This document shows positions 1 through 8,545 of a stretch of 64,000 nucleotides of DNA, in pieces. The stretch covers positions 186,001 to 250,000 of the forward strand of contig DJOF01000008.1 in NCBI GenBank assembly GCA_002439585.1, in the 5' to 3' direction. The stretch's first letter is position 1. Every line of letters begins with the position of its first letter. The position numbers and the translations under genes were made by a program. Origin of the DNA: Bacteroidales bacterium UBA6445. GTDB taxonomy: Bacteria > Bacteroidota > Bacteroidia > Bacteroidales > UBA932. Below the pieces are notes generated by a model. It worked only from the letters and a program-made list of their open reading frames with translations, was not told where the DNA came from and searched no databases.

Positions 1-79
1 AAAGCCTAATGAGTGAGGCTGTGTAAGTACGCTTCCTGAGTCTCGTCTCAGCGAAGTACTGGGCTTCTTTCTCGGGCAT
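1..79 (-). CDS. Possible 5' end of a gene leaving the window
   Basis: On the minus strand an ATG at 79 opens a frame with no stop to the window edge. It starts MPEKEAQYFAETRLRK and runs for about 26 codons. It would be divergent from the esterase gene that starts at 134. The stretch is too short to recognise a family, and an open frame of this length is not rare by chance. The DNA also holds an imperfect inverted repeat (AGTACTTCGCTGAG near CTCAGGAAGCGTACT). I record it as a possible partial gene only. Confidence 0.25.
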   Translation of the reverse strand, partial: MPEKEAQYFAETRLRKRTYTASLIRL

Positions 80-133
80 ACGCAGAGTCTCGAAACTCCG
101 ACTTATATGGAAATTATAAAATTATACATAAAA

Positions 134-1210
134 ATGAGACATATTCACCCGCTATCTTTTGCCGTGCCTTTTGCAGCGGTCCTGCTACTTGTCGCTGCAG
201 CTTCCATCCCGGCAGCTGCAAAGTCATGGAAAGTAGCCGATGGAGCACCGGCTGCTGAGCCTGCAATGACATGCAGATATGCAGTCAGGGATACTTGCAG
301 CCTGTACCTGGACTTTTATCCGCCAACTCTTGGTAGTAATAGCTGTCCAGTGAGCGGCCACGCATGCCTTTCATCGCACAGTAGTGTCCCATCTCCAAGC
401 ACCCAGGGCTGCCACGCATGTCCTGCATCAGAGTTGCAGAGAAGCACAGTCAAGCCAGCAATCCTGTTCGCTTTCGGAGGCGGCTTTGTCTCGGGGGAGA
501 GAGACAGGCTGCATTATCGCCAGTGGATACAGAGACTCAATGATGAGGGATATCCAGTATTCTCCATAGACTATCGTCTTGGCCTGAAAGGGCAAAATGT
601 CAAAGGTGTCAAGATGATAGGGGCAATCGGCAAGGCTATCGACATCGGTGTCGAGGATATGTATTCGGCAACAGCGTATATTGTGAACAATGCTGCCAAG
701 TTCGGGATTGATCCAAAGAGGATAGTCGTATGCGGCTCTTCTGCCGGAGCGATCATAGCAATGCAGGCTGAATATGACCTTTGTAACGGCTACGGCCCTG
801 TATCCGTATTACCCGAAGGTTTCAGATATGCAGGAGTCATGTCTTTCTCTGGGGCAATCTTCTCCACTCATGGTAAGGTGCGTTATGCCGAACCTCCCGC
901 TCCGCAGCTTCTGTTGCACGGTACTGCTGACAAAGTTGTGACATACAAGAAGATACGCCTGTTCAATATCGGCCTGTTCGGCTCCGATGCAATTGCCCGC
1001 AGACTCAACAAAGAAGGATATCCTTACACAATAGTGAGATACAAGGATCATGGACATGATATTGCTGACCTGATGTATTTTACACTTCCGGACCAACTCC
1101 GCTTTCTGGATGAGTTGTCTGAAGGTAGAGTAAGGACGGCAGACATCTTCAGCGATGACCCTGCCGTCCCATTCGGTGATGCCGTACGAAACCTTAAGGA
1201 ACTATATTGA
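134..1210 (+). CDS. Secreted alpha/beta hydrolase (esterase-like)
   Basis: Predicted exported carboxyl-ester hydrolase. I start it at 134 (MRHIHPLSF), because the in-frame ATG at 107 only adds a short stretch before a normal signal peptide that ends near AAA-KS at about residue 29. The oxyanion segment FAFGGGF lies near residue 114. The nucleophile elbow GSSAG has Ser at about 203. HGTAD gives the acid near 266, and DHGHD gives the histidine near 307. The fold and order match BD-FAE/acetylxylan-esterase-like hydrolases; the substrate is unknown. Oddity: between the LDFYPP strand and the oxyanion loop there are about 36 Ser/Cys-rich residues (roughly 66-101) with four cysteines, where relatives have a short linker. 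The gene converges on the nucleoside phosphorylase. Confidence 0.82.
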   Translation: MRHIHPLSFAVPFAAVLLLVAAASIPAAAKSWKVADGAPAAEPAMTCRYAVRDTCSLYLDFYPPTLGSNSCPVSGHACLSSHSSVPSPSTQGCHACPASELQRSTVKPAILFAFGGGFVSGERDRLHYRQWIQRLNDEGYPVFSIDYRLGLKGQNVKGVKMIGAIGKAIDIGVEDMYSATAYIVNNAAKFGIDPKRIVVCGSSAGAIIAMQAEYDLCNGYGPVSVLPEGFRYAGVMSFSGAIFSTHGKVRYAEPPAPQLLLHGTADKVVTYKKIRLFNIGLFGSDAIARRLNKEGYPYTIVRYKDHGHDIADLMYFTLPDQLRFLDELSEGRVRTADIFSDDPAVPFGDAVRNLKELY

Positions 1211-1331
1211 TCTTCTGCTTCGGCATTTAATGCGACCGCTCAAAGCCGCTGTCTGTAAGTCATGCAAAGAATGCTATATCAATCCGGCTTCTTGCGTTAA
1301 ATCCTTACTGGAGATTCGTTCTCAGTCGTCC

Positions 1332-2213
1332 TCAAATAGAGTCATTTGCACTGAGAGTATCCAGTGAGAGCCTTACTAAGTCGCGGACCAGAGGCTTGTA
1401 GTCTGTATTGCTGTTCTTGAGATAACGGTTGGCGATGGCGCAGCAAACCGTACCTGCCTCGTGACCGAGTAGGGCAGCCATACCTGCAACTGCCGAACTT
1501 TCCATCTCGAAATTGGTGATCCTGTAGCCGTTATGTCTGAATGTCTCAAACTTTTCGAGCATATCAGGCATGGAGAGAGGCAGTCTTACGACTCGTCCTT
1601 GAGGCCCGTAGAAGCCTTGAGCAGATATGGTTACTCCTGGTACTGTCTTTCCTCGGAAAGCTTCGGTGAGCCTCTGTCCGGCCCTTACAAAATATGGAGA
1701 TCCGATGTGCCTGTTCCAACCTACATGTGCCTTGAAAGCTTCTTCCATGTCTTCGAGGTTGAATTTCTCTCTCCCTGCGTACCAGTTCATAAGCCCGTCG
1801 CAGCCTACGGAAATCTCCGAGAATATGTATGAGCCTACTGGTATGTCTGGCTGGATTGCCCCACAAGTGCCTATGCGAAGGATCGTGAGCCGTCTGTGCC
1901 CTGGTCGTACTTGCCTTGTGCCGAAATCCACATTGGCAAGGGCGTCAAGCTCTGTCATCACGATGTCGATATTGTCTGTACCGATACCTGTCGACAAGAC
2001 TGTGATCCTCTCACCTTTGTATTTGCCCGTGATGGATACGAATTCTCTGGATGCTCTTCGGAATTCCTTGTCTTCGAGAAATTCTCCGACCATATCCACT
2101 CTGCCTGGATCGCCTACGAGTATTACCTTGTCAGCCAATTCCTCTGGCTTTAAGTGTATATGGAATGCCGAGCCGTCCGCGTTGATAATAAGTTCTGATT
2201 CGGGTATTTTCAT
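1332..2213 (-). CDS. Nucleoside phosphorylase (uridine phosphorylase type)
   Basis: Member of the PNP/UDP phosphorylase family. It cleaves a nucleoside with phosphate to free base and ribose-1-phosphate in cytosolic nucleoside salvage. The N-terminal VGDPGRVDM segment (about residues 33-41) is the phosphate-binding GDPxR motif. LRIGTCGAIQPDIPVG is the family central strand, and NFEMESSAVAGMA near the C-terminus is the conserved Glu-Met-Glu ribose-binding segment. I choose the second in-frame ATG (2213, MKIPESELI) because it matches the usual family start; the ATG at 2222 adds three residues. Base specificity (uridine or other) cannot be decided by eye. It is a stand-alone gene on the minus strand, 66 nt beyond the terminator of the preceding operon. 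Confidence 0.85.
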   Translation of the reverse strand: MKIPESELIINADGSAFHIHLKPEELADKVILVGDPGRVDMVGEFLEDKEFRRASREFVSITGKYKGERITVLSTGIGTDNIDIVMTELDALANVDFGTRQVRPGHRRLTILRIGTCGAIQPDIPVGSYIFSEISVGCDGLMNWYAGREKFNLEDMEEAFKAHVGWNRHIGSPYFVRAGQRLTEAFRGKTVPGVTISAQGFYGPQGRVVRLPLSMPDMLEKFETFRHNGYRITNFEMESSAVAGMAALLGHEAGTVCCAIANRYLKNSNTDYKPLVRDLVRLSLDTLSANDSI

Positions 2214-2279
2214 GCTTTGCAACGTTTTGATTATTCTGCTAATATAAGAATAATCCTCGTTACAAGCAGCTAACTATAC

Positions 2280-2309
2280 AAAAAAACCGTCTGAGACCTG
2301 CTCAAACGG
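2280..2309 (-). terminator. Intrinsic terminator after the clpC-gph pair
   Basis: Read on the minus strand, a 9-bp stem with one mismatch (CCGTTTGAG, loop CAGGT, CTCAGACGG) is followed by seven T residues. It begins 13 nt after the HAD gene stop. Stem and T-tract are seen directly. Confidence 0.8.
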
Positions 2310-2322
2310 CTTCTTATGCATG

Positions 2323-2988
2323 TTAGACTTCTTCGAGTATATAAGACGTAAGTTGGGCAGCATTGTCAGCTATCTTCCAAGGATGCCCAGATTCAAGCTC
2401 CTCTCGCGAGCGGAAACCCCATGTCACTCCGACAGTTCTGACACCGGCATTTGCCCCAGTCTGCATATCCACATCAGAGTCTCCTACATAGATGACCTCT
2501 TCCTTGCGTATGTCAGGGACTACTGCCATTATGTCGTATACTATCTTAGGGTCGGGTTTGATCGGCTGGCCTTCCCTCTGTCCGAGTATCTTGATGAAGT
2601 GTATATTCCCGAAGAAATGTGCGACTAACTCTTCGGCCCCACGCTGGTATTTGTTGGATGCGAGAGCAGGCATTATCCCTTTCTCACTGATCTTTCCGAG
2701 CATCTTGGTTATCCCGTCATACGGCTTTGTGAAGTCGCAGATATGTGCTTCGTAATGCGCTATGAAATACTTCTTCATCTCCGCTATGGTCTTCTCATCG
2801 TCCATGCCTTGGGGAACGGCTCCTTTGAATAGGTTATATATTCCCCTTCCGCAGAGAGTATAGTAATCATTGATTGGCCTCGTGGGAAAACCGCATTTCT
2901 CCAAGGCGTAGTTGGTGGCGTTGCCGAGATCTTCTACCGTGTTGAGCAGTGTCCCGTCCAGATCGAAAATAACAAGTCTTGTACTCAT
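2323..2988 (-). CDS. gph: HAD-family phosphatase (phosphoglycolate phosphatase-like)
   Basis: Cytosolic HAD-superfamily phosphohydrolase of 221 residues. Motif I is FDLDGTLLNT at residues 8-17, with the two catalytic aspartates in DLD. The SNK segment near 112 is motif II, and YVGDSDVDMQTGANAG near 167 is motif IV. The all-helical cap lies between motifs I and II, as in class I Gph/PGMB-type enzymes. It follows clpC by 9 nt and is followed by an intrinsic terminator, so it is the last gene of that transcript. The exact phosphoester is not certain; 2-phosphoglycolate is the usual annotation. Confidence 0.82.
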   Translation of the reverse strand: MSTRLVIFDLDGTLLNTVEDLGNATNYALEKCGFPTRPINDYYTLCGRGIYNLFKGAVPQGMDDEKTIAEMKKYFIAHYEAHICDFTKPYDGITKMLGKISEKGIMPALASNKYQRGAEELVAHFFGNIHFIKILGQREGQPIKPDPKIVYDIMAVVPDIRKEEVIYVGDSDVDMQTGANAGVRTVGVTWGFRSREELESGHPWKIADNAAQLTSYILEEV

Positions 2989-2997
2989 AAGTCTCCT

Positions 2998-5358
2998 CTA
3001 AACTGTAACTGTGTCTTTGCTTCTTTGCAGGCTGACTGTAGTACCTTGCTCGTCAGGAGTCAGGCCTATCTTGAGTGTGCGGATCTCCTTGTCATGGCTT
3101 CCGTAAGTTGTCCTGTCAGATATGATGAACTCGGATACGGGGTCTTCAATATATTTCATGACAGCCCGTCTGAGTGGCCTTGCTCCGTATGCCGGGTCGT
3201 ATCCAGCCTCTGCAGTGAGCCGCTTTGCACCAGCTGAGATGCTGAGTCTGTAACCGGCTTCAAGTGCCCTTTTCTTGAGATCCTTCAACTCAATGTCTAT
3301 TATTCGGCCGAGATCATCCCTGTCAAGAGAACGGAAGAATACCTTCTCGTCGACCCTGTTGATGAATTCCGGAGGAAATACTTTCTTGACGGCATTCTCG
3401 AGCACCATCTGTCTATCAATTTCCACGTCATGTCCAGAGGTGCGAAATCCGATACCGTGCCCGTATTCTGCTATCTCGCGGCTGCCGACATTCGATGTCA
3501 TGATGACAATAGTATTCTTGAAACTTACTGTCCGGCCTTCGCTGTCAGTTAGACGACCATCGTCAAGTACCTGCAGCAGAAGGTTGAAAATGTCAGGGTG
3601 GGCTTTCTCTATCTCGTCAAGAAGCACGACGGAGTAGGGCTTGCGTCTTACTCTCTCGCTAAGCTGGCCGCCTTCCTCATAGCCTACATATCCAGGAGGC
3701 GCACCGATAAGACGAGAGACGGTGAATTTCTCCGTATACTCGCTCATGTCAATCCGAACCATATTGTCCTCGGAGTCAAACAGATATTCTGCAATTCTCT
3801 TGGCCAGTTCTGTCTTGCCGACTCCGGTAGGACCGAAGAAAAGGAAAGAACCGATAGGCCTTCCAGGGTCTTTAAGTCCTGCCCTGTTCCTTTGTATGGC
3901 GCTTACTACCGTGTCTATAGCTTCGTCCTGGCCGATGATCCGGCTTTTGAGCCTTTCTCTCATCTTTATCAGCCGATTGCCTTCTGACTCGGCTACCTTG
4001 TTGACGGGAATTCCTGTCATCTTGGATACAACTGTAGCTATGTCCTCCTCGTATACAGTGGCTTTCCTTGTCTTGGCTGCCTTACTTGTATCTTTCTTGA
4101 CGCCAGAGCGGAGTCTTACCATCGATCCGGCTTCATCCATAGCGTCAATTGCCTTGTCCGGCAGGTTGAGATCAGGTACATAACGGTCAGTAAGTCTTAC
4201 ACAAGCCTCTATCGCCCCTTGGGTAAAGGCGACATTATGGAAAGCCTCATAACTCGGCTTGAGCCTCTGGAGTATCTCCGTAGACTCAGCAATGTCGGTA
4301 GCCTCGACGATAATCTTCTGGAAACGTCTGTCAAGAGCCCCATCTTTCTCGACAATCTTGGTAAACTCGTCCAAGGTGGTAGCTCCGATGCACTGGATTT
4401 CACCTCTTGCGAGGGCAGGCTTGAGCATATTTGCCGCATCGAGGCTTCCGTTACCTCCTCCGGCACCCACAATGGTATGAAATTCATCGATGAAGAGTAT
4501 AAGGTTCGGATCTTCGCTTGCTGCCTTGATGATGCTCTTGAGCCTTTTCTCGAAGTCACCACGGTATTTGGTTCCGGCTACGACAGAGGCTATATCCAGT
4601 GATATTATTCTCTTCTGGGCAAGTACAGGGGAAATGCTGCCGTCTGCGATCTTGAGCGCGATTCCTTCGACAATTGCTGATTTGCCTACCCCAGGCTCTC
4701 CTATGAGCATAGGATTGTTCTTCTTGCGTCTTCCGAGGATCTCGATTACTCTTGAGATCTCCTTGTCTCGTCCTACCACCGGATCGAGCTTTCCTTCGGC
4801 AGCTGCCTTGGTAAGGTCCGTACCGAACTCGCTTATGTCGTCCTTTTGTTCAGGCTTGGAACTGTCAGTAGTATCTTCGGTCTCTTCTTCTCCTTCAGTC
4901 TTGGGTGTATGCTTTGCGAGCATGCCATTCTTCTCCATATAAGAGAGGATAGCGGCATAGTCTATTCCTATATTGCGCAGATAAGCAGCACCATAGCTTC
5001 CGGTAGCACGACACAGTGCCAAAAGGAGGTGTACTGACATTGCATGGCCGCACTTCAGTCTTGTGGCTTCCATGACCGCAAGGCTAAGAACATTCTGACT
5101 TCCGCGTGAGAATGTTATATGCTCCATCTCGCTATATGGAATCTCTTCGTTGGTAAATATCCGATTGTCTATGAATACTTTCATTGAGCCGGTATCGACT
5201 CCGAGCCCGATGAGAGTACGATATGCGTCATTTTCTTTATGCCTTATAAGTCCGAGGAACAAATGGTCCGGTCCGATCCCGTAGCAGCCTGTCCTCAGAG
5301 CTTCCTCCCTTGCAAAATTAATGATTTTGTTAAGTTCTTCTGATATTGATATCTCCAT
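2998..5358 (-). CDS. clpC: ClpC-type AAA+ unfoldase
   Basis: Hsp100 unfoldase that passes substrates to ClpP. I place the start at 5358 (MEISISEELNKII), giving 786 residues, because the frame upstream to 5442 has no Clp-like sequence and starts just inside a candidate -7 promoter box. An N-terminal Clp repeat domain (about 1-140) is followed by an acidic linker. The first AAA module has GEPGVGKSA (Walker A) and LFIDEFHTIVGAGG (Walker B). The second has GPTGVGKTEL and LLDEIEKAHPD, with sensor segment TSNVGS. The C-terminal D2-small domain carries YGARPLRR. Family members in Bacteroides are a little longer. A small phosphatase gene follows in the same transcript. Confidence 0.93.
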   Translation of the reverse strand: MEISISEELNKIINFAREEALRTGCYGIGPDHLFLGLIRHKENDAYRTLIGLGVDTGSMKVFIDNRIFTNEEIPYSEMEHITFSRGSQNVLSLAVMEATRLKCGHAMSVHLLLALCRATGSYGAAYLRNIGIDYAAILSYMEKNGMLAKHTPKTEGEEETEDTTDSSKPEQKDDISEFGTDLTKAAAEGKLDPVVGRDKEISRVIEILGRRKKNNPMLIGEPGVGKSAIVEGIALKIADGSISPVLAQKRIISLDIASVVAGTKYRGDFEKRLKSIIKAASEDPNLILFIDEFHTIVGAGGGNGSLDAANMLKPALARGEIQCIGATTLDEFTKIVEKDGALDRRFQKIIVEATDIAESTEILQRLKPSYEAFHNVAFTQGAIEACVRLTDRYVPDLNLPDKAIDAMDEAGSMVRLRSGVKKDTSKAAKTRKATVYEEDIATVVSKMTGIPVNKVAESEGNRLIKMRERLKSRIIGQDEAIDTVVSAIQRNRAGLKDPGRPIGSFLFFGPTGVGKTELAKRIAEYLFDSEDNMVRIDMSEYTEKFTVSRLIGAPPGYVGYEEGGQLSERVRRKPYSVVLLDEIEKAHPDIFNLLLQVLDDGRLTDSEGRTVSFKNTIVIMTSNVGSREIAEYGHGIGFRTSGHDVEIDRQMVLENAVKKVFPPEFINRVDEKVFFRSLDRDDLGRIIDIELKDLKKRALEAGYRLSISAGAKRLTAEAGYDPAYGARPLRRAVMKYIEDPVSEFIISDRTTYGSHDKEIRTLKIGLTPDEQGTTVSLQRSKDTVTV

Positions 5359-5439
5359 ACTTCTATCCCTTCTATAGAAACCTTTGCGTTCCCGGATGCA
5401 CGGACTATTTCCAAGTAGTACTCCGGAGTCGTCCCATAG

Positions 5440-5447
5440 CAAACATA
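5440..5447 (-). promoter_or_regulatory. Candidate -7 box for clpC
   Basis: The minus strand reads TATGTTTG, a perfect match to the Bacteroidota -7 consensus TAnnTTTG, 82 nt before the chosen clpC ATG. The -33 region is weak (ACTG at the expected distance), so confidence is limited. Confidence 0.4.
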
Positions 5448-5607
5448 CGCAAAAACTTCAATATTGCCAGTCCATCACTATCAAAAATGAAGCCGACAGT
5501 GTCAAAAGCGCTGCGACCATATGCAATAGTATGGAAAATTATTCCGACATTTGAGGGTTGTTTAGAGCTGTTTAGAAATGGTTTCCGAATTTTTATTATG
5601 AGGTTTT

Positions 5608-5645
5608 TTCGAGGCAATTTATGAAGATTTTTCGAGGTAATTTCG
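5608..5645 (+). repeat. Short direct repeat upstream of mazG
   Basis: Two copies of TTTTTCGAGGYAATTT separated by six bases (ATGAAG), differing at one position. They lie at the 5' side of the dispersed hairpin element and may belong to it. Confidence 0.6.
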
Positions 5646-5717
5646 ACTTTGGAAGAAGAAGTGTACTGGTGGAGGTACTGGGCTGACGATAATGATGAAA
5701 ATGGCCGGAAAGGACCA
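5623..5717 (+). repeat. Dispersed hairpin element, copy 1
   Basis: About 95 nt that resembles 36375-36450. Shared landmarks, in order: GAAGAT, an ACTTT run, GAAGAA with AGTGT, the block TRCTGGTGG, then CTGA followed by an A/G-rich tail. Here the centre can fold as GTAC-TGGTGGAG-GTAC (5663-5678). Both copies lie in leader regions on the same strand as the following gene. Confidence 0.5.
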
Positions 5718-5839
5718 TAAAAGAAGAGACGAATCATTTCAAAAACTGCTCTTTGAAGAACGTGCATAATAAAATTATGGCAACTTCTTGATGAGTGAAG
5801 GCAAAAATCTAAACAGTCCTAGGACTGAAGTTATACGGT

Positions 5840-6670
5840 ATGGATATACAGGAAAGAAGAAAGAAAGCACTTGAAGGGTTTGCCCGTATTCTTGACATAA
5901 TGGACAAGCTCAGGGACAAATGCCCTTGGAATGCTGCCCAGACGATGGAGTCTCTACGTCCGATGACAGTCGAGGAAGTCTATGAGCTTTCGGATGCGAT
6001 CATGAAGAAAGATGACAAGGATCTGGCGAAAGAGCTTGGAGACGTGCTTTTCCATGTCGTCTTCTACTCGAAGATTGCCAGTGAACAGGGAAAGTTCGAC
6101 ATTGCCGATGTGCTTGACAAGGTCTGCGAGAAAATGGTATACAGGCATCCGCATGTATTCTCAGATGTGAAAGTCAGTGATGCGGAACAGGTATCGGAGA
6201 ATTGGGAGATGCTCAAGACCAAGGAGAAGGACGGCAATGCAAGAGTCCTCTCCGGAGTTCCTGATGCCATGCCTCCGGTATTGAAGGCTCTTGCCATGCA
6301 GGACAAGGCGAGAGGAGTCGGGTTTGACTGGGAAGAGCGTTCTCAGGTCTGGGACAAGGTTAAGGAAGAGCAGGCCGAATTTCAAGCCGAACTTCAGGGA
6401 CTTGACAACGAGGAGGACTGTGTTGATGCGGAGTTTCGTCGTGCAAGGGCTGAGGAGGAGTTGGGAGACTACCTTTTCTCCATTATCAATGCCGCCCGCC
6501 TTTACGGCCTCAATCCGGATACTGCGCTTAATAGGACGTGTGACAAGTTCAGACGCCGTTTTACTTATATAGAAGAAAATACAATACGTAAGGGGCGTTC
6601 TTTGTCTGAACTTTCGCTTGAGGAGATGGACAAGCTTTGGGACGAGGCCAAGTCAAAAGAGCATAACTGA
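5840..6670 (+). CDS. mazG: Nucleoside triphosphate pyrophosphohydrolase MazG
   Basis: All-alpha NTP pyrophosphatase of 276 residues that hydrolyses (d)NTPs to NMPs and pyrophosphate, a house-cleaning and stringent-response-linked enzyme in the cytosol. The first MazG domain shows CPWNAAQTMESLRP (residues 28-41), then EEVYEL and KELGDVLFHVVFYSKIA, the metal-binding EExxE/ExxD pattern. YRHPHVF follows. A second MazG-like half has RAEEELGDYLFSIINAARLYGL near residue 205. The length fits the two-domain E. coli type. It is a single gene with a long leader that holds a dispersed hairpin element, and it converges on the DUF2752 gene. Confidence 0.93.
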   Translation: MDIQERRKKALEGFARILDIMDKLRDKCPWNAAQTMESLRPMTVEEVYELSDAIMKKDDKDLAKELGDVLFHVVFYSKIASEQGKFDIADVLDKVCEKMVYRHPHVFSDVKVSDAEQVSENWEMLKTKEKDGNARVLSGVPDAMPPVLKALAMQDKARGVGFDWEERSQVWDKVKEEQAEFQAELQGLDNEEDCVDAEFRRARAEEELGDYLFSIINAARLYGLNPDTALNRTCDKFRRRFTYIEENTIRKGRSLSELSLEEMDKLWDEAKSKEHN

Positions 6671-6690
6671 AATAGATTCCGTTTTCCGGT

Positions 6691-7092
6691 CTATATCCAG
6701 CAGTTGCGCAGTATCCACCATGCCACTATCAACGTAGTGAGGACGAAAACCATGACATTGCCGGTGACGGCATTATAGAATACAGGTTTTTTCTTTCTAA
6801 GAAGCCATCCGAGGAGCATAGTTGCAATTATAGGAAGGCAAAGCACGAGAAATGCATTGTATCTCCAGGCTCCGATAATGTCTCCGTGAAGAAGGCAGTG
6901 GATGGCGCGTTGAGAGCCGCAGCCAGGGCATTGATATCCGGTGAGCAGGAGAAACGGGCATTTCGGAAACAGCTTGCCTTCTGACGGGTCAAAGGTGAAA
7001 TATACCAACACCAAAGCCCCTGCACATAGGATTGCTCCTATGCACAGGGGCATTGTTTTATTACTGATAACTTTTCTCAGCTTCAAATTCAA
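6691..7092 (-). CDS. DUF2752 membrane protein
   Basis: Small inner-membrane protein of 133 residues. It has three hydrophobic segments (about 16-33, 85-100 and 112-128) and the DUF2752 signature: CPFLLLTGYQCPGCGSQRAIHCLLHGD, cited here as CPGCGSQRA (about residues 55-63), plus AWRYNAF. The two Cys-x-x-Cys-like cysteines may bind a metal. The function of the family is unknown. It starts 11 nt after the zinc-ribbon/CD225 gene ends, so the two are probably one transcript; these two families are often neighbours in Bacteroidales. Confidence 0.85.
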   Translation of the reverse strand: MNLKLRKVISNKTMPLCIGAILCAGALVLVYFTFDPSEGKLFPKCPFLLLTGYQCPGCGSQRAIHCLLHGDIIGAWRYNAFLVLCLPIIATMLLGWLLRKKKPVFYNAVTGNVMVFVLTTLIVAWWILRNCWI

Positions 7093-7103
7093 AGGTAAGT
7101 GGC

Positions 7104-7595
7104 CTATATGTTGTATCCGCCTATATATTCACTGACACTGCCCAGACCTATTAGAGCTAGGATAATATATATCACAACTATTGCTACACCGCACAAAAGT
7201 GAAATCATGCTCCATTTCTTGGCATCGGCTGAGGCTTTCTCAGCCTCCTCATATCTTCCTTTGTCATACAGTCCGTTGACATCTGAGGCTTTGATTATGC
7301 CGACTATGCCGAACGGAAGGCAGCAGAATATAGTAACCAATATAGCCATAATCAGGTAGTTGTCCGGCCTGAGAGGTTTGTTGGGATCGTTCTGGCAGGG
7401 ATCTGCCTGTGTGTAGAACGTTGATTGAGATGAGGCCTGATTATGCGAGGATGGAGTATTGCCTGTTGATTGTGGCGAGGTCTGATCTTGTTGAGTAGAC
7501 TCCAAGTAAGTGTTGCCGAGAAGTTCAGCACCGCATTCTGGGCAGAATCTCATGTTGTCATTGATTCTTGCCCCACATTTAGGACAGTAATTCAT
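7104..7595 (-). CDS. Zinc-ribbon CD225/dispanin membrane protein
   Basis: 163 residues. The N-terminus is a zinc ribbon with CPKCG (5-9) and CPECG (19-23). A Ser/Gln/Thr-rich linker (about 30-75) follows. Then come two transmembrane helices, YLIMAILVTIFCCLPFGIVG and SMISLLCGVAIVVIYIIL, flanking a loop with LYDKGRYEEAEKAS. This is the CD225/dispanin arrangement (two helices around a conserved loop). The bacterial role is unknown. It probably heads the two-gene unit with DUF2752. No sound promoter is seen; minus-strand TAACTTAG about 50 nt upstream is a weak -7 candidate. Confidence 0.85.
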   Translation of the reverse strand: MNYCPKCGARINDNMRFCPECGAELLGNTYLESTQQDQTSPQSTGNTPSSHNQASSQSTFYTQADPCQNDPNKPLRPDNYLIMAILVTIFCCLPFGIVGIIKASDVNGLYDKGRYEEAEKASADAKKWSMISLLCGVAIVVIYIILALIGLGSVSEYIGGYNI

Positions 7596-7820
7596 TTTGA
7601 TTGGTTTTGAATTCTCTAAGTTAGTAATAATTTCCGCTTATTGGTATATTCTATTGCATTACTATACTGTCATTATTTGGCTCACCAGCAAAGATCAGAG
7701 GAAGGCTACCCGAAAATTGTGCATAGCCTGAACATGAAAAATGCCAGATCAGATACACCTCTGAGTTGAGCCCGGAAGCCCTTGATTTTTACTTATTTAC
7801 TCATGCGGGAAAGTAATGTG

Positions 7821-8351
7821 CTATTTTATTGTAACTGAAAGAGCTGCCCCGAATCCGAAACGCTCTTCCGGTGCCGGTGCGTAGGAGCATGTCCACCACC
7901 GTTCGTCCAATTCCTTAGTTATGGCACGTCTGAGTACACCGTCTCCCTCTCCGTGTATGAAGATGATCTTGCGCCCGAGATGGGACTCGTTGGCTTCCAT
8001 TACTTGCCGGAATGTCTTTAGCTGCCATTCGAGGTATTTTTCCTTGGGAAGGTCTTTAGGATGCTCCAAAGTTCCTATATGAAGGTCGATTACGAGATAT
8101 TTGGATAAGGCGCCTCCTGTTCTGCCCACTGTTTTCTTCACAGGCATATGTCCACCCTCATATTTGTCTTCAAGGAAGATGTCCCCTTCTGTAAGGTAAT
8201 CCGCAAGTGTCGCATCGCTGCCGTCCTGTAGGGGATGTCGTTCGGTTTTGGATTGAACAGTGTAAATCTGCGTATTCTTCTCTTTTTTCTCTTCTTTCTT
8301 CATCTGCTTGGCCAAGGCTTTCAGCTCAGACAGATCGTTCAACTTGGACAT
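7821..8351 (-). CDS. Smr-domain protein
   Basis: 176 residues. The N-terminal 35 residues are Lys/Glu-rich and probably helical. The C-terminal 90 residues form a Smr (MutS2 C-terminal) domain: VIDLHIG (about 93-99) is the family D-x-H motif, and IFIHGEGDGVLRRAI is the HGxGxGxLr motif. Smr domains nick DNA or cleave RNA, and have been linked to mismatch repair and to collided-ribosome rescue. The DUF2027 proteins of Bacteroides carry this domain after a longer N-terminal part; this one is shorter. Flanked by gaps of 225 and 299 nt, it looks like a single-gene unit. Confidence 0.82.
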   Translation of the reverse strand: MSKLNDLSELKALAKQMKKEEKKEKNTQIYTVQSKTERHPLQDGSDATLADYLTEGDIFLEDKYEGGHMPVKKTVGRTGGALSKYLVIDLHIGTLEHPKDLPKEKYLEWQLKTFRQVMEANESHLGRKIIFIHGEGDGVLRRAITKELDERWWTCSYAPAPEERFGFGAALSVTIK

Positions 8352-8545
8352 ATTGCTAACTTTTTCGTTTATGTGTAAGTCGTCACAGAGATTAGGTGGC
8401 TGCGCTTCTTACAAACAAACTTGTGCCATATTGCTTCCTTTGCGGTATTTCCTTTCTGTAGATCTCTGATACATTGCAGAAAATATTCTACGTAACCATC
8501 TCCTTGTTGCGGGGCCGCAGGAGCGAAAACCCCCAGATCGCCTCC

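Larger units (their letters stand above)
5359..5839. other. 481-nt divergent intergenic region clpC/mazG
   Basis: No credible gene. It holds the clpC start region with a -7 box on the minus strand, a direct repeat (5608-5645) and a copy of a dispersed hairpin element (5623-5717) on the mazG side. I see no good -7 box for mazG itself. Confidence 0.7.

Noticed and set aside
5405..5767. Minus-strand frame of 120 codons upstream of clpC
   Set aside because: It overlaps the clpC leader and the dispersed hairpin element; composition is not protein-like and no family is recognised.
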